Shown: piece after piece, positions 46,659-59,600 of the stretch
Numbering within the stretch: the stretch's first letter is position 1
Layout of the letters: the number at the start of each line of letters is the position of its first letter
DNA from: Saccopteryx bilineata
Taxonomy: Eukaryota; Chordata; Mammalia; Chiroptera; Emballonuridae
Reading direction: 5' to 3'
Assembly: GCF_036850765.1 (NCBI RefSeq)
Contig: NC_089495.1
Location: 205,159,847 to 205,223,846 of the forward strand
DNA length: 64,000 bases
Made by a program: the position numbers and the translations under genes
The notes under the pieces: generated by a model
Told to the model about the DNA's origin: nothing
The model's database searches: none
What the model saw: the letters and a program-made list of their open reading frames with translations, nothing else

Positions 46659-46976
46659 TAATTACAGAGACAGAGATAGAGTCAGAGAGAGGGACAGATA
46701 GGGACAGACAGACAGGAAGGGAGAGAGATGAGAAGCACCAGTTTTTGGTTGTGGCACTTCAGTTATTCATTGATTGCTTTCTCATATGTGCCTTGACCAT
46801 GCTGCTACAGCAGACCGAGTAACCCCTTGCTCGAGCCAGCGACCTTGGGTCCAAGCTGGTGAGCTTTGCTCAAACCACATGAGCCCGTGCTCAAGCTGGC
46901 AACCTCAGGGTCTCAAACCTGGGTCCTCCGCATCCCAGTCCAACGCTCTATCCACTGTGCCACCACCTGGTCAAGC
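46631..46976 (-). repeat. SINE-C
   Basis: Duplication CTGACACATTCATTTA/CTGACACATTTATTTA (46615-46630 and 46977-46992). Tail (TTTA)n. Confidence 0.9.
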
Positions 46977-47047
46977 CTGACACATTTATTTATTGCCTGT
47001 CTCTTCCCATTAAACTGTAAACTCATGCAGGTAAGAATTTTTATCTG

Positions 47048-47418
47048 CCTGACCAGGCGGTGGCACAGTGGATAGAGTGTCGGACTGGGATGCAGAGGAC
47101 CCAGGTTCGAGACCCCGAGGTCGCCAGCTTGAGTGCGGGCTCATCTGGTTTGAGCAAAAGCCCACCAGCTTGAACCCAAGGTCCCTGGCTCCAGCAAGGG
47201 GTTACTCGGTCTGCTGAAGGCCCGCGGTTAAGGCACATATGAGAAAGCAATCAATGAACAACTAAGGTGTTGCAACGCGCAATGAAAAACTAATGATTGA
47301 TGCTTCTTATCTCTCTGTTCCTGTCTGTCTGTCCCTGTCTATTCCTCTCTCTGATTCACTCTCTGTCTTTGTAAATAAATAAATAAATAAATAAAAATTA
47401 AAAAAAAAAAAAAAAAAA
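47048..47418 (+). repeat. SINE-C
   Basis: Duplication AAGAATTTTTATCTG at 47033-47047 and 47419-47433. Confidence 0.93.
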
Positions 47419-47610
47419 AAGAATTTTTATCTGATTTAGCCACTGCTTTATTACTAGTGCTTAGCATAGTACCTGGCATTTAGTAGGCACTGAATAATAG
47501 ATTCATGGAATGAATGAGTATCCAGAGCTAAGCAGGGCAGTTTCTCTGGTTTTCCCCACAACCCCACAGTCAGCCCACAAAGAGGTAACGGTCTACTTTA
47601 GAAAACTCAG

Positions 47611-47799
47611 GCCTGACCTGTGGTGGCACGATGGATAGAATGTTGACCTGGAATGCTGAGGTCACCCAGGTCACCAGTTCAAAGCCCCAGGCTTGCCCAA
47701 TCAAGGCACATGAGAAGCAACTACTATGAGTTGATGCTTTCCGTTCCTCCCGCCCTCCTCTCTCTAAAATCAATAAATAAAATCTTGAAAGAAAGAAAA
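47611..47799 (+). repeat. SINE-B variant
   Basis: GCCTGACCTGTGGTGGCACG head with an inserted AGGTCACC repeat and a tail AATCAATAAATAAAATC. Confidence 0.85.
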
Positions 47800-48149
47800 G
47801 CAAACGCAGCTAACAGCTCTACCAAAGCTACTTTGGCATCACTTGTTTCCAAGATAATGACCAGATAGATAGTGGGAGGGACTCTCTCTCAAGGACTGGC
47901 CTCGAGAGGCCGGGTTGGGGGTCAGGGAAGCACAGAGCAGCCATCTACTCCTCTTTCTCTTTCCCATCCCTGAGGGAAACAGAGCCTGCCTCTTCCCTGT
48001 CCTTCAAGTCCTGTCTGACTTCCAGGTCCGAGAGTCGCAGATCCTCGATAAATAGTGGGCGGGCTGGCGCGTGAAATGGGGAAGCCAAGAAGAGCTTGGC
48101 AACACCCTTCTGCATCTGTCCTCCTGCAATGGCAGCTTACTGTGCTGTG

Positions 48150-48300
48150 GAGTCAGACTCTTACTCAGTGACCAGGGACCGCAGGCAGTTTCATCACCTC
48201 CCTGAGTCTCAGTTTCCTCATTGGAAAATGGAGACAACACCTACTGGCAAGGTTCTAAGTATTTAGCAGGGGCTCAGTAATTATTAGCTATTACTTTTGT
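48150..48300 (+). repeat. MIR
   Basis: GAGTCTCAGTTTCCTCATTG and AGCAGGGGCTCAGTAATTAT. Confidence 0.8.
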
Positions 48301-48368
48301 CTATAGCTACAGATAATGAGATACACAAATAAAACCACTTCGTTTTCGGCTATTTAAAAACCCAACAA

Positions 48369-48535
48369 GCCTGACCTGTGGTGGCTCAGTGTATGAAGTG
48401 TCAACCTAAAATGCTGAGGTCGCCGGTTCAAAATTCTGGCTTCCCTGGGAGTTGATGCTTCCTGCTCCTCCCTTCCTTCTCTCTCTCTTTTTCTCTCTCC
48501 TCTTTCTCTTTAAAATGAATGAGTAAAAGAAAACC
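48369..48535 (+). repeat. SINE-B
   Basis: Diverged copy with an internal deletion after TTCTGGCTTCC. AACCCAACAA-like flanks. Confidence 0.85.
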
Positions 48536-48544
48536 CAAAAAACC

Positions 48545-48720
48545 AACAGCTAACATTTATTGAGCACTTTCCATGAATCATTTAATTCCTGCTGCCAAGC
48601 CTGTGAAGTATACTGTTCTTGCTTGTAGACAGGACACCAGGCTTAGAGAGTGACGTCAAGGGTCTTGTCCCAAGTCCCACAAGTAGGCAATCATAGCGCT
48701 AATGTCAAAGCCCAGCGGTT
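48545..48720 (-). repeat. MIR
   Basis: CTAACATTTATTGAGCACTT and the core around GACACCAGGCTTAGAGAG. Confidence 0.75.
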
Positions 48721-51700
48721 AGGAGGCCTTTTGAGGAAGTCCCTGAGAAGAACTACAGGTTATGACACATGATTTCTGGGTGCTCCACATGCCACATCAA
48801 ATGGGACAGCGAGTTGCTTCTGGGTCTCCTGGTGATCATGGTGGTGGTGATTTTCTGAAGTTTCTTGGTACTCTAGGTGTTGGCTGTGAATGGCAGTCCA
48901 CCAGGTGGCCCCTGGCTCAGCGTCACTCACCACAGACAGAGTGCTTCAGCTCTCTTGGCACCGTCTCAGACATCTTGGAATTCTGGCCCTTGAGCAGGCT
49001 GGTGGACTGGGGTGGACGTGAACAGGGAGAAGACTGGAAGGACGGGAATGTAGGCAATGCAGCCCCGCAGGAGCCTTCAGCTGAGTTGTTGGTTCCGGGT
49101 GGGGGTGAGGGTGGGGGTGTGAGCACTCAGATGTACAGGGGAGGGAAGGGTGGTGCAGGGATTTGCTCCCAGCCCTTCTGGTTGGAATTCCAAACATTTC
49201 CGATCAGATAAAGGTGGCTGAAAATACCCGGGACTTGCCTGGACTAGCTGGAGGCAGTTCTGGGGTGGAGAGGTGGCGGCCACCAGGGCAGAGACCAGCA
49301 AGGTCTGGCCCATCCAAGAGGCTAGCCCAGGGTCAGAGACCAGCAAGGTCTGGCCCATCCAAGAGGCTAGCCCAGGGTCACATGTGCCCGTTGGTCTTTC
49401 TTCCTGGAATCTTGCAGGTTCCAGGGCAAGACTCGGCAGGCTTTGAGGTGAAGGAGGATCAGATTCTTTTATAGCAACAAGTTCTTCTACTCCAGAATGT
49501 CACCTCTCACTTTCCACAGCAGTTATTGGATCTTTTGGATACCCCTGAGAGAGAACCCAGTCGTCACACATCCGTCTGTGCATGAGTTCCTTTCATCCTC
49601 CACACGCTGCGGCACTAGTAGGAGCCCTTTGAGATGAGCCCCTTTGTGTTCCAGAGGGCGAGAGTCCCAGGCTTCACCAGGGCTGTGTTCTTTACAGCAC
49701 GCGACATTGACCATGCCCAAACGGGGAGTGGGAGCAGCTCTGGGCAGAAAAGGAGGGTGTGCTGCTCTGGACTGGGGGGTGCCTGGAAGCATAGACTCCG
49801 GAATGAAGCAGCGTTTTAGGGAGGCGTTGGCCCAGAAACAAGCCTCTGTTCCATTAGGTGGCACCACGGTCCTTCCTGCCTATTGCCTCAACACAGTGCA
49901 GGAGATTCCTTTCCCAGAACCTTCCGTAGCTCTCTGTGCGTCCTGAGCCTGGGAGGACAGGGTCTGGGAGCCCTGGGCCCCCTGCTCCATCACCTGGTGT
50001 GTCAGGTCCTCCTGCTTTTGCCAGGCAGTGAGGACAGGGATGAAGAGAGAGAACTGGCCTTTCTTCCCTTCACCTCGGTTGGGCAGATAAAATGTATTAT
50101 GCTCACTTTGTTATAGAGGCCGTTGCCCAGGTGATATTAATGTGTGTTGAGGATCTTTGTAGCCTGGGGCTTGGTTTTGGGATTAAGCCTTGCCCACCCT
50201 TTTTGATGTGGGGCGGTGCAATCCAATCATGCCTCAGAAAGGTGACTTTGTATTAGAGACTACCCTACTTTGTATGTTGGATTGGAGGTTGTGAAGCTAC
50301 ACTATAGAATGGGGGCGGAAAGGGAATTTGAGCTCTTGGTTCCTGAGGTTAGCATGAGAGAGCAGAGAGAGTAGAGCCAGCAGCGGAAGGAGGCCACGTG
50401 GAGGAGGCCAGGAAAAGCAGCCAAGATGGTGGAGAGCTGAGTGAGATGCCAGTTTGTACAGAGTTTGTATCTGGGATAAGGAAGGAGAAGGGGAACAGAG
50501 GTAAATAAGGCTGGTGAGCTAGAAACCTTTGATTCTAGGAAACTCGGATAAGTCAGTGGCTTTGTGATCACTGAATGTGATTGGGTTTTGGAGCCCAGTG
50601 TGTATTTTTACTTGCCCGCCGGGTGCAAACTAGGATTAAAGACTATGGCCCACCAGCTTTTGGCTCCGCTGTTTCTTTACCGACTGTCCGAATCCAATGC
50701 GAACCCGCATGGACCAGAAGGCTGCTTTGATAGTGGCCTTGGCCTTGGCTACTGGCTCTACAACCTCTCACTGCTTACTGGGCCTGGAGACAGTGCTCAG
50801 GGTCACAAATGTGCAGTTCAGCACTCCGGGAGCGAGCTGAAGAGGACCTGGAGGCAGAGAGCAGGAGGCCTCCTTGAAGAAGTGACCTGGTGTTGACACC
50901 TAAGAGATAGTGGGAGAGGGCTCGGCAGAGGGACCGGCCTGGACAAGTCCTGAGGCTGGACAGAACGTGACATCTGAGGGACAAAGCAGCCTGGCCTGGG
51001 CAGAGCTGCGGACGCCCTGTGGGGCCTTGCGGACCAGGGAGAAGGCTCTGAGGCTCAGCCTGAGCCTGGGTGACAGAGCCGCCGCTCCTCAGTCTGCTGT
51101 GCTGTGCCCAGCTCTGAGAGCTGTGCCTGGGTGGACTCGCAGTGTTTTGTGAACAGAGCACACTTTCAGTCCCCATTGTACTGACGGCCACAGCTCAGCA
51201 TCTCTGTCTGGTCGCAGACTTCCTGGGTCCCTGCCCCCTCTTTGCTCTGGCCGTCTGGCTCTGGAGAGAAATGGAAGTTGATTTGTCACCAGCCTTGGCC
51301 TCACCCAGTACTGCTGCCATTTTGCTTAGTGAGGAAATACATATAGTTAGGAGCAGGGCCTGGTCCAGGGCCCAGAGGGAGGTCAGCAAAGCTACCTCTG
51401 CCAGCCTGTGTTGTCTTCTTGGGCAGCCCCTGGGACAGAGTTGGACAAGAGCAACAGAGGAGAGAGGACCCGAACTACGGATGGAGGTTGGCAGAGGGAG
51501 AGACAGAGATGTACGGTAGAGCTGACAAAGGGAGAAGTTTCTCAGGAGCGCTGTCCAGAGATTAACTGCTCCGCCCGGGAGAGAGGGAGCCGTTTGTGAC
51601 AAGTATGTAAGCAGAGAGTGCGGAGGGAGGATTGTGAGCCACGGCAGACATGGGCCATCTGGAGTGAAGCAGACCCCCACTGTGTGCCCTGGGTGCTCCA

Positions 51701-51849
51701 CCTCTCTGAACCCCATTTGGGCAGTGATGATAGTAAAGGCAAGCTTGCCAATCACAGGGGAGAGGGAGTCTCGGGCTCTGTTATAGGGTGTGCCTGGGCC
51801 CTTCTCCCCCTGGACACTGGGACAAGAGTGAGAGACTCTGGGACTTCAA
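48721..51849. other. Intron segment, no gene recognised
   Basis: No young SINE. L2-like pieces about 50860-51080. A perfect tandem duplication at 49289-49378 is listed separately. Confidence 0.45.
49289..49378. repeat. Perfect 45-bp tandem duplication
   Basis: The unit starting CAGAGACCAGCAAGGTCTGG occurs at 49289-49333 and again, identically, at 49334-49378. Confidence 0.95.
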
Positions 51850-52005
51850 ATTCCCGACTGCCATCTATGGACTGTGTGGCCTCGGGAGGGTCACTGGAGC
51901 TCTCTGAGCCAGACTGCTCATCTGTAACGTGGAGTGTTAGTAGCATTTACTTTATGGGGTTACTGTGAGGATTAGGTGAATTTGTCTACACAGGGAAGCT
52001 CTTAG
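51850..52005 (+). repeat. MIR
   Basis: GACTGTGTGGCCTCGGGAGG, CTGCTCATCTGTAACGTGG and GGGTTACTGTGAGGATTAGG. Confidence 0.8.
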
Positions 52006-54084
52006 CACCAGGGTGAAGTGCTCCCTATCAGCCATCACTCCTAGGAAGGGAGCTTGTGAGCCCCTGCAGAGCCTCTGTGCCTCTAGTAGTGCTGTTCTGA
52101 ATTCTCTCTCTGCCTCCAAGGCTAGCGCCCTGGTTCCACGGAGGAGGTGGAGAGCCCGTGCTTGTGCTGCTGGGCTTGATAGCTTTCTCAATTCCCCTGC
52201 GGAGGTGTTATCTCCTCCCGGCACAACCACTTCCTTTCTGAGAAACCAGCACATCTGTGGGCCTTAACTTCTCAGAACTAACTTGGGGGGGGGCGCGGGG
52301 GAGGAGGAGCTGGCAGCTGATGGGCAGAGCTGGAGAAAGATTAAAACGAAGTTTGCTGTGAGGATGCCTTCAGATATTTCCTAAAGCCAGCTGGCTTAGG
52401 TCCCCTGTGACACCCTCTTCAGCTGGTAACACCAAGGTCACCTTGCTTTACTAAGTGATTTCGTCCCCTGGTCTCACCACTGCTGCCTGTGGGTGGGATC
52501 AAAGCAGGAGAAACTGAGGCTCAGACATAGAGAGGCTTGCTCTGGTGCCCACAGCAGGGCTGGCTCGACTGAAGCGTCAGGCCCCGGCCCCACGAAGCCG
52601 CCTCTCCAAGCTGTTCACAGCCAGGCCATGTTCCCCTGGGAAAGCCAGGGGAAGTGGATTTCAACCACAAACCTCACTCCTTCCGAGTCTCCGCCTGCGA
52701 CTCTGCCCAGAGCGATAAGGCAGCTCTGTTTGCCCTGCCCGCCCTCCTGCTGTCTCCTGGGGGTCTCCCAGCAAGGCCTCAGCAGACCTTTCTCAGCTTC
52801 TCTCCCAGGGAAACTGAGGCCAGGGAGCAGAAAGTGACTCTGTGGGTGACTCATAGCCTGCCCAGGCAGGGCCATGACAGGGCCAGAGTAGAACACAGCC
52901 TTCATGTCCCTGGCACTTTCTCTGGGCTGCTAGGAGCCCCTTCCTCTTCTCCACCTACCTCTTTCCCAAAATAACCACGCAGGAAGGAAGCAGTGGGCCT
53001 GGGCCCTCCAGTCACCCCAGAGGAAGGAAGGCTTCGTCTGGCACGGCACTGGTTCCCCACTGAGCCAGGACGGAAGGGTTTCACTTTCCCTCCTTGTCTG
53101 CATCACATCCTCTTCCTGTGGCACCCAGTTCCCCTCCGCTGGTGGGGGCCCAGCCGGAGCTCATTCATTCAGCCAGTGGCCTCAGGCCACCTTCCCCCTC
53201 CTAGAGGGACTCTGGCCCTGGCCGAGAAAGCGGGCTTGCTGCTGCACATGCCAGGGCTTGAGACTGGCTTCCCCACTTGCTCACTCTGGGCAAGTCTTCG
53301 GATCGCAGAGCCTCAGTTTACCTGTGCTCAGAATGAGGACCTCCTTCAGTCACAGAAGTACGTGCACCTGGCCCACAGTGAGCCTCTAGAAGTATTGTCC
53401 TTTTGAAAATAAGCAGAGAGATGTATAAGAGATGTACAAGGTGAGGAGCAAGGACACTGGAGCCAGATTGTTAGAACAGGCAACCCAGCCAGGTCACCAA
53501 AGTCACCTAGAATGGCACCTGCTGTACCCTAGGTACAGTACAGGTTCTGGAGATGGAAGTCATAAAACCACATGTAGGGGGTGGGCAGGACAGAAAGTGA
53601 TCACTCAAGTTACCATGACTATGCATGTAATCTGGGAGTATGGCCCAGGCAGTGTAAAGTGCTTTGGCTCAGTGACTGGCACAGGTAAAACATCTCAGTG
53701 TGTGTAATGGGCAGCCACCATAACAAGTTATTATTCCATTGTTATATGACAAGTGAAGACACTAGCTAGAGGTGAAGGAACCTGCTCAAAGTCACACTGC
53801 TGGGAAGAAGTGTGGGGAGAGTGGGGGTTGGAAGACTGATCAGATTCAAGCAGGGAGGGCACCGCAGCCCCTGACGGGGGGTGGGGTGCTGGCAGTTGGG
53901 CCATTGCACCAGGAACATCCTTGTCCAGCCTTTTCCTGACTTCTCTGGGCTTGCAGGTGGCTGCAGGTGCCCGGCACTGCTCAGTGGCTGCTTCTGGGCA
54001 GAGATCTCGCTGATGTTAGTTGGTTGTGTCTGGATGGGCCCTTGGCTGCACTGCGCGCCCCAGACTGGTGGGAGACCCAACACA
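52006..54084. other. Intron segment, no gene recognised
   Basis: GC-rich unique-looking DNA with short MIR-like pieces (52500-52560, 53260-53340, 53740-53800). Confidence 0.4.
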
Positions 54085-54715
54085 CAGGCAGAGGGCCTCA
54101 TCCTGGGGTGCCCTGCCTCGCTTTCCTGCCTCACTCAGGGCCTCAGCACTTGCTTCTGCTGGAACATGCTCTTTTTATTCAAGGTTATTGATCCTCCTTG
54201 GCCACCTCCACCTCCTCATTCGGGTCTCAGCTCAAACCTCACTTCCCCAGAGGACTTTCCCTGAGCACTCCACCTGCGTCAGTCCCCGAGCACTCTGTCA
54301 CCTCCCTATGCCTCATTGTCTTCAAACCCCATCCCCTCTAAAATTGTCTTGTTTCTTGTTATCTCCTCTGCTTCCCACTAAGACATTGTTTCTGAACACC
54401 TTTTTCCTTATTACAACAGCCCTAGGAGTCTTTCAGATGGTTTTGTCCTAATTGCCTTCCTGTTACATTTGAATACCACAGCTGTACTGTGTATCTCTCT
54501 ATGCGCTGTGACCCTACAGAAAGCCACAGACCACTGTGCTGTCCAGGCACTTGTCACTTTGTTCCATCGGAGGGGCTACCATCCACGGAGCAGACCTGGC
54601 TAGAACAGAAGCCCCTTGAGAGCAGGGACCTCGTCTGCTCGCTCACTGCAGTGTCAGGGCCGGGTCTGACCAGGGTGGTGGTGAGTAAATGTTTATGGCG
54701 TGAATGGAGCCCATA
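54085..54715 (+). repeat. L2 3' region
   Basis: GCCTCACTCAGGGCCTCAGC, GGTCTCAGCTCAAACCTCAC, CTTGAGAGCAGGGACCTCGT and GTAAATGTTTATGGCGTGAA. Confidence 0.75.
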
Positions 54716-54973
54716 AACCCTGAGAGCACAAAGGATATGTCCCCGAGTTGAAGGATGGATGAGTAGGGAAGGCATCTAGGAGGACAGGACTCTAGAGTAG
54801 AGTCTTATAAACTGAGTTGGGGTTGGTTAACCGAGGAAGGGAGATGCAGGCAGGATGACCAACAATGGTGCTGGCAAAGGCCCAGGGGCAGGAAGCTCTC
54901 TGGAGCATATGGGATGGGGCCATCCCTCATGTGTGGCCAGGGCTGTGGTGGGCAGGACCTTGAAAGTGGGCCC

Positions 54974-55320
54974 AGCCTAACCAGGCGGTGGCGCAGTGGA
55001 TAGAGCATCGAATTGGGACATGGAAGACCCAGGTTCAAAATCCTGTGGCCACCGTCTTGAACACGGGCTCATCTGGTTTGAGCAAGGCTCACCAGCTTGA
55101 CCCCCATGGTCGCTGGTTTGAGCCCAAAGGTCACTGTCTTGAGCAAGAGGTCACTTGGTCTGCTGTAGCCCTCCAGTCAAGGCACATAAGAGAAAGCAAT
55201 CAGTGAACAACTAAGGTGCAGCAACAAAAAATAAAAAAATTAAGTGCAGCAACAAAGTATTGATGTTTCTCATCTCCCTTCCTGTCTGTCCCTCTCTCTG
55301 TCACATAAATTTAAAAAAAA
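54974..55320 (+). repeat. SINE-C
   Basis: Head GCCTAACCAGGCGGTGGCGC with a short A-rich internal duplication near 55230. AGTGGGCCC/AGTGGCCCC flanks. Confidence 0.88.
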
Positions 55321-55704
55321 GAGAGTGGCCCCGGTATTCAGTTCTCCTGGGGACCCTAGTTCTTGTCTCACTATTCTGAAGGGCCCCAGTGCCAAGTTGG
55401 GAGACCCCAATTCCTAGTCCAAACTCTGACACAAACTGGTTATGTGACACTGTAGGAAAGACACGTGTGTTGGCCTTACTGACTTGTGGGGTCTGCCTGA
55501 TTAGGAGCCCGTGATTCTCCCATGGGAGTCATTAGCCACTGCCTCTCCCCAGTGGTCCTGAAAACCCCTGCGTGGATGGATCCCCATCTGTAGCATCAGA
55601 GCTGCAGAGACACTCTCCCACTCCCCCCATTTGCTCTAACCCAAGCTGAGCATGTAGGCCAGGGGTCGGGAACCTATGGCTTGCGAGCCAGATGTGGTTC
55701 TTTT

Positions 55705-55912
55705 TTTTTTTTGTTTTAAGATTTTATTTATTCAATTTTCAGAGAGGAGAGAGAGAGAGAGAGAGAGAAAGGGAGAGAAAAGGAGAGAAAGGGGAGGAGC
55801 AGGAAGCATCAACTCCCATATGTGCCTTGACTGGGCAAGCCCAGGGTATTGAACAGGCGACCTCAGTGTTCCAGGTCGACGCTTTATCCCACTACGCCAC
55901 CACAGGTCAGGC
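55705..55912 (-). repeat. SINE-B in the hAT element
   Basis: Bounded by AGATGTGGTTCTTTT (55690-55704) and AGATGTGGCTCTTTT (55913-55927). Confidence 0.92.
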
Positions 55913-55917
55913 AGATG

Positions 55918-55927
<10 letters not shown>

Positions 55928-55954
<27 letters not shown>

Positions 55955-56343
55955 TATTTTTCTGAAGCTGGAAACGGGGAGAGACAGTCAGACAGACTCC
56001 CGCATGCTCCCGACCGGGATCCACCCAGCACGCCCACCAGGGGCGTAGCTCTGCACACCAGGGGGTAATGCTCTGCCCCTCCAGGGCGTCGCTCTGCCGT
56101 TGCTCTGCAGCACCAGAGCCACTCTAGTGCCTGGGGCAGAGGCCAAGGAGCCATCCCCAGCGCCCGGGCCATCTTTGCTCCAATGGAGCCTTGGCTGCGG
56201 GAAGGGAAGAGAGAGACAGAGAGGAAGGGGGGCGGGTGGAGAAGCAAATGGGCGCTTCTCCTATGTGCCCTGGCCGGGAATCAAACCCGGGTCCCCTGCA
56301 CGCCAGGCCGACGCTCTACCGCTGAGCCAACCGGCCAGGGCCC
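55928..56343 (-). repeat. SINE-A in the hAT element, two-box form
   Basis: Bounded by AGATGTGGCTCTTTT at 55913-55927 and 56344-56358. Boxes ACCAGGGGCGTAG and ACCAGGGGGTAATG. Confidence 0.92.
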
Positions 56344-56641
56344 AGATGTGGCTCTTTTAATGGCTGCATCTGGCTTGCAGACAAATCTTTAATTAAAAAA
56401 AAATAACGTTAAAAATATAAAACATTTTCATGTATTATAATCCATTCATTTCTTACCACTCATGTTCATGGTTGCAAGTGGCTGGAGCCAATCACAGCTG
56501 TCCTCTAGGACAACACCAAATTTTTATTGGATAATGTGTAATGTACACGGGTCGTTGTATGGCTCTCACGGAATTACATTTTAAAATATGTGGCATTCAT
56601 GGCTCTCTCAGCCAAAAAGTTTCCCGACCCCTGAGGTAGGC

Positions 56642-59500
56642 TAGGCAGTCTCTCAGGCCTAGGTCTCCTCAAGCCTCCGTGACATCAGAGACCACCCTGC
56701 GGTCCACCTTCACTGCCCACCTCCCTGCCCACCATGCCAGCTCTGGGAGCCACTGAGGAGTAGTGGGGACTTATCTCTTCTTTCCCAGACAGCCGCTTTG
56801 CAATCCTGTTTATTTATCCAAAGCAGCTGCCTGCTGAGAAAATGGCTGTGTTTGTTTCCAAGTGTGTCGTGTGAACCGTGGGCTAAATATACCCACACCA
56901 CTGCCTCCCAGCACCCGCCCTGGAACAGCACGCCCATTTTGCTGGTGCTCTCTCTACAAAACAATCTGTAGAATTCAGAACGGTTGGAAATCCTATGCCC
57001 CCTCCCCAGAGAAGGAGCCTCTAGAAGTGGAGGTGAAGTGTTGTTCTGGCCAGGGATGCACATGTGGGGGCTGGGCAGGTCAGAGCCTTGTTCCCTATGG
57101 CACCGAAATGAAATGTTCCCTCCGCCCTGGAAGGACTGTTCCTGGACAGTGAGTGCTTTGTGCCCTTGCAGGGACGGAGCCTGTTTACTCCAGCCCAGCC
57201 CCAGAACCGAAGGTTTCCTGCGGCTGGCAGCCCTGACTTCAGACCAGTTCCCACTGAGGGAGCCAGGCCGCGCCCACGTTGGCTGCAGCCCAGTGTCCCT
57301 GGTTTCTGGTGGGACATTTGGCCCCTTGGGAGACACAGGGCCTATGGCCGTGGCCTCGCTTCTCCCAGGCTCCCGCAGCCCGGCTCTCCCCACCACAGGG
57401 CATCCTTATTGAGGATCCGAAAAATTAAACTCCTCTAAGGGTTTTCTTTGCCAACACCGTGGAGGCTAGCCAGGACGAAGGGGGAGAGATGGGGAGGTAT
57501 GTCCACGCCAGCCATGCCTGGGCAGTGACAAAGCCAGACCTAGGAGGCTGGCTGCTGCCCCGCTGCTCCTGTCTCCCAGACACAAGACTCCAGCTTCTCC
57601 CCACGCCCACATTCTTTCTCCGCAGAGTCCCCTCAGCACTAGTGACAGGACAGGCTCTCCCCAGTGTCCCATGTAGGGAGTGTCTGCTAATAGCAGCTCT
57701 CTCTTTGGAGCTGGGCAGTCTGAATTCTGATTCTGCCTTGACCACATTTTGGAAGGTCTTGCCTGCCATAGATAAACTCCAGTCATCTCATCTGTGAAAA
57801 GAAATTCAGATCTCTAGTCTGGGGTGACGATGGAGGTAAAATGAAATGGTAGTGCCTGGCCCTCGGTAGACACGGTTCTGGGCACATAGAAGCAGAGCAG
57901 AGTCTGTGCAGAGTGAAGTAGGATGGAAGCAAAGCGCAGAGTCTGGTTAGGAGCAGTGCAGAGAAGGAACAGGCAGCGAGGTCAAGGGAAAGGTGAGAGA
58001 AATGGTGGGGGACCAGGTTGGAGGTGGTGGCCGGTGGCTGGGAAGACCTCGAGGAGATGACATTTGAGTAGTCTGGAGTGAGATGAGGGAACGAGCAAGT
58101 GATGGTCTGGGGTCAGGTGCTTCTGGCAGAGAGAGCAACCCCCCTGAGCTCAGCCGCCCGCCCGGCCCTTTGAGGGACAGGGTCAGCTGGTGCTGCACAC
58201 AGGGTGCGCCCCGGGGCGGCCGGCCCTGCTGAGCCTCGCTGGCTGTGGTAAGGACTTCGTTGCCCGTGTGAGGGACCTCAGACAGGTTGGGAGCTTGGAG
58301 GGATGGGGTCTGAACGGAGGGGCTCTCCCCACCACCTGCTCCCCTGTGCCCCTGGCCGAGCGAACAGCACGCTTCCTGGTCAGGGCGCCTCTGGCTCCTG
58401 GCGCTGCTGTTTTCCCAGTGGCTGTAGACATGCGGAGGGTTCTTTGAGTCGGGTTGGCAGCTCAGCGCACATGGCACTCTGCTAGGGTCCCAGGGGTGTG
58501 AACAGACGTGGTGACGGTGGCTTTCTGAGTTCAAGGGAAAGCTTTTAGAGAACAGGTGTGCTATGATCTGATCTATGTGTTTTACAATTTCTGCATGGAG
58601 CATGGACTGAGGGGTGTCATCGAGACCAGAAGTGGGCCAGGAAGGTGTCAGAGGGAGCAAACTGGCCGGGGGGACCTGGACCCAATTGGAGAGGGCTGGC
58701 CCTGTCCGAAGGAGTAGACACTGCTCGGCTGGTAGGGCCCAAGGGGAAACGTGGGCTCCGGGCTGAGCTCTTGGTGGAGAGGCAAGGACGCTGGGGCTGA
58801 AGCCCCCAGAGTGCATTGCATTCCCTCCATAGACACACTGCACTGAACTCTAGGTGCCAGACACTGGGCTTGGATTCAGGTTCCACCCCTGACACAGCTG
58901 GTGATCTCATTGAGTCCCTCTTCCCTGAGAGGCCCAGTGTGCTGGTCTGGGAATGGGGCCGGAGAGCCTGCCCAGCAGCATTGTTGGGAGGATTAAAGGA
59001 CAAATGGGATGGGGCGCTCCTCCTTAAAGGGAGCTCTAAGCTCCCCTCTCCCTGCCCCACAGGCTGGCTCCACCGAGGCTGGCTGATTTACCCCATGCCC
59101 CACCCTCCCCATGTCATGTGCCTCCCTCCTGACTAGCTTCAGGGCCCAGGGCTGGTGCACACCTCCTGAGGCCCAGAGTCACACTCCCTGGGGTGGGGGA
59201 GACAGGGACTAGAGCTGAGACCCACCCCAGCCCTGCATGATTGTTCCTCTCTCTGCTCTGTCCTGTGCAGCCTGTCCTGGGCAGTGCTCCCTCTGGCCAG
59301 GACTTCCCAGCCCTCCTCTGGCCCGGGCGTCACTCTGGGCATCAACCCTGTCCCTGCTCTCCCACCCTGCCTCCGTCCCAGCAGTGGAAAGGCCGGGGCT
59401 CAGTGCTCCCACCCTTGCTCTCAGACTCCACTCTTGTTGCCTCTGTGGCCTCCAGACCACATGGTCCAGACACATGGTCCGGCTCTCGCTTACCTCTGCG
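56642..59500. other. Intron segment, no gene recognised
   Basis: GC-rich. L2-complement pieces about 57890-58620. No SINE. Confidence 0.4.
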
Positions 59501-59502
59501 TC

Positions 59503-59600
59503 CTGGTCACCCCCTGCGCCCCATCTCCTCCCTGCACGCCCCCGTCTTCCCCCTGTACCCCGTCTCCTCCCTGCGCCCCCGTCTCCCCTCCTTCTGCACT
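59503..59600. repeat. C-rich imperfect minisatellite
   Basis: Imperfect repeats of CTCCCTGCGCCCC / CCCGTCTCCTC units lie 300 bp before the exon 3 acceptor. Confidence 0.7.

Larger units (their letters stand above)
46165..47525 (+). repeat. L2 split by two SINE-C copies
   Basis: CCTGCACAATCTGGCCTTTG, TGCCTCAGGGCCTTTGTGTA, TAGCACTTACTGCTATCTGA and GTACCTGGCATTTAGTAGGC run in L2 order. Confidence 0.85.
55660..56633 (+). mobile_element. Non-autonomous hAT element, split by two SINEs
   Basis: Terminal inverted repeats CAGGGGTCGGGAACCTATGG (left) and CTTTTTGGCT...CCCGACCCCTG (right). 8-bp target duplication ATGTAGGC/AGGTAGGC (55652-55659, 56634-56641). About 320 bp without the SINEs and no transposase frame. 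The 8-bp duplication and CAGGG ends identify hAT. Confidence 0.85.

Noticed and set aside
56710..57396. 228-codon open frame on the - strand
   Set aside because: GC-rich intron DNA with no recognisable domain. An overlapping frame is also open on the other strand, as expected by chance at high GC.
57947..58843. 298-codon open frame on the - strand
   Set aside because: It is GC-rich, overlaps L2-derived sequence, shows no domain, and its composition is low-complexity (Pro/Ser). Chance open frame.
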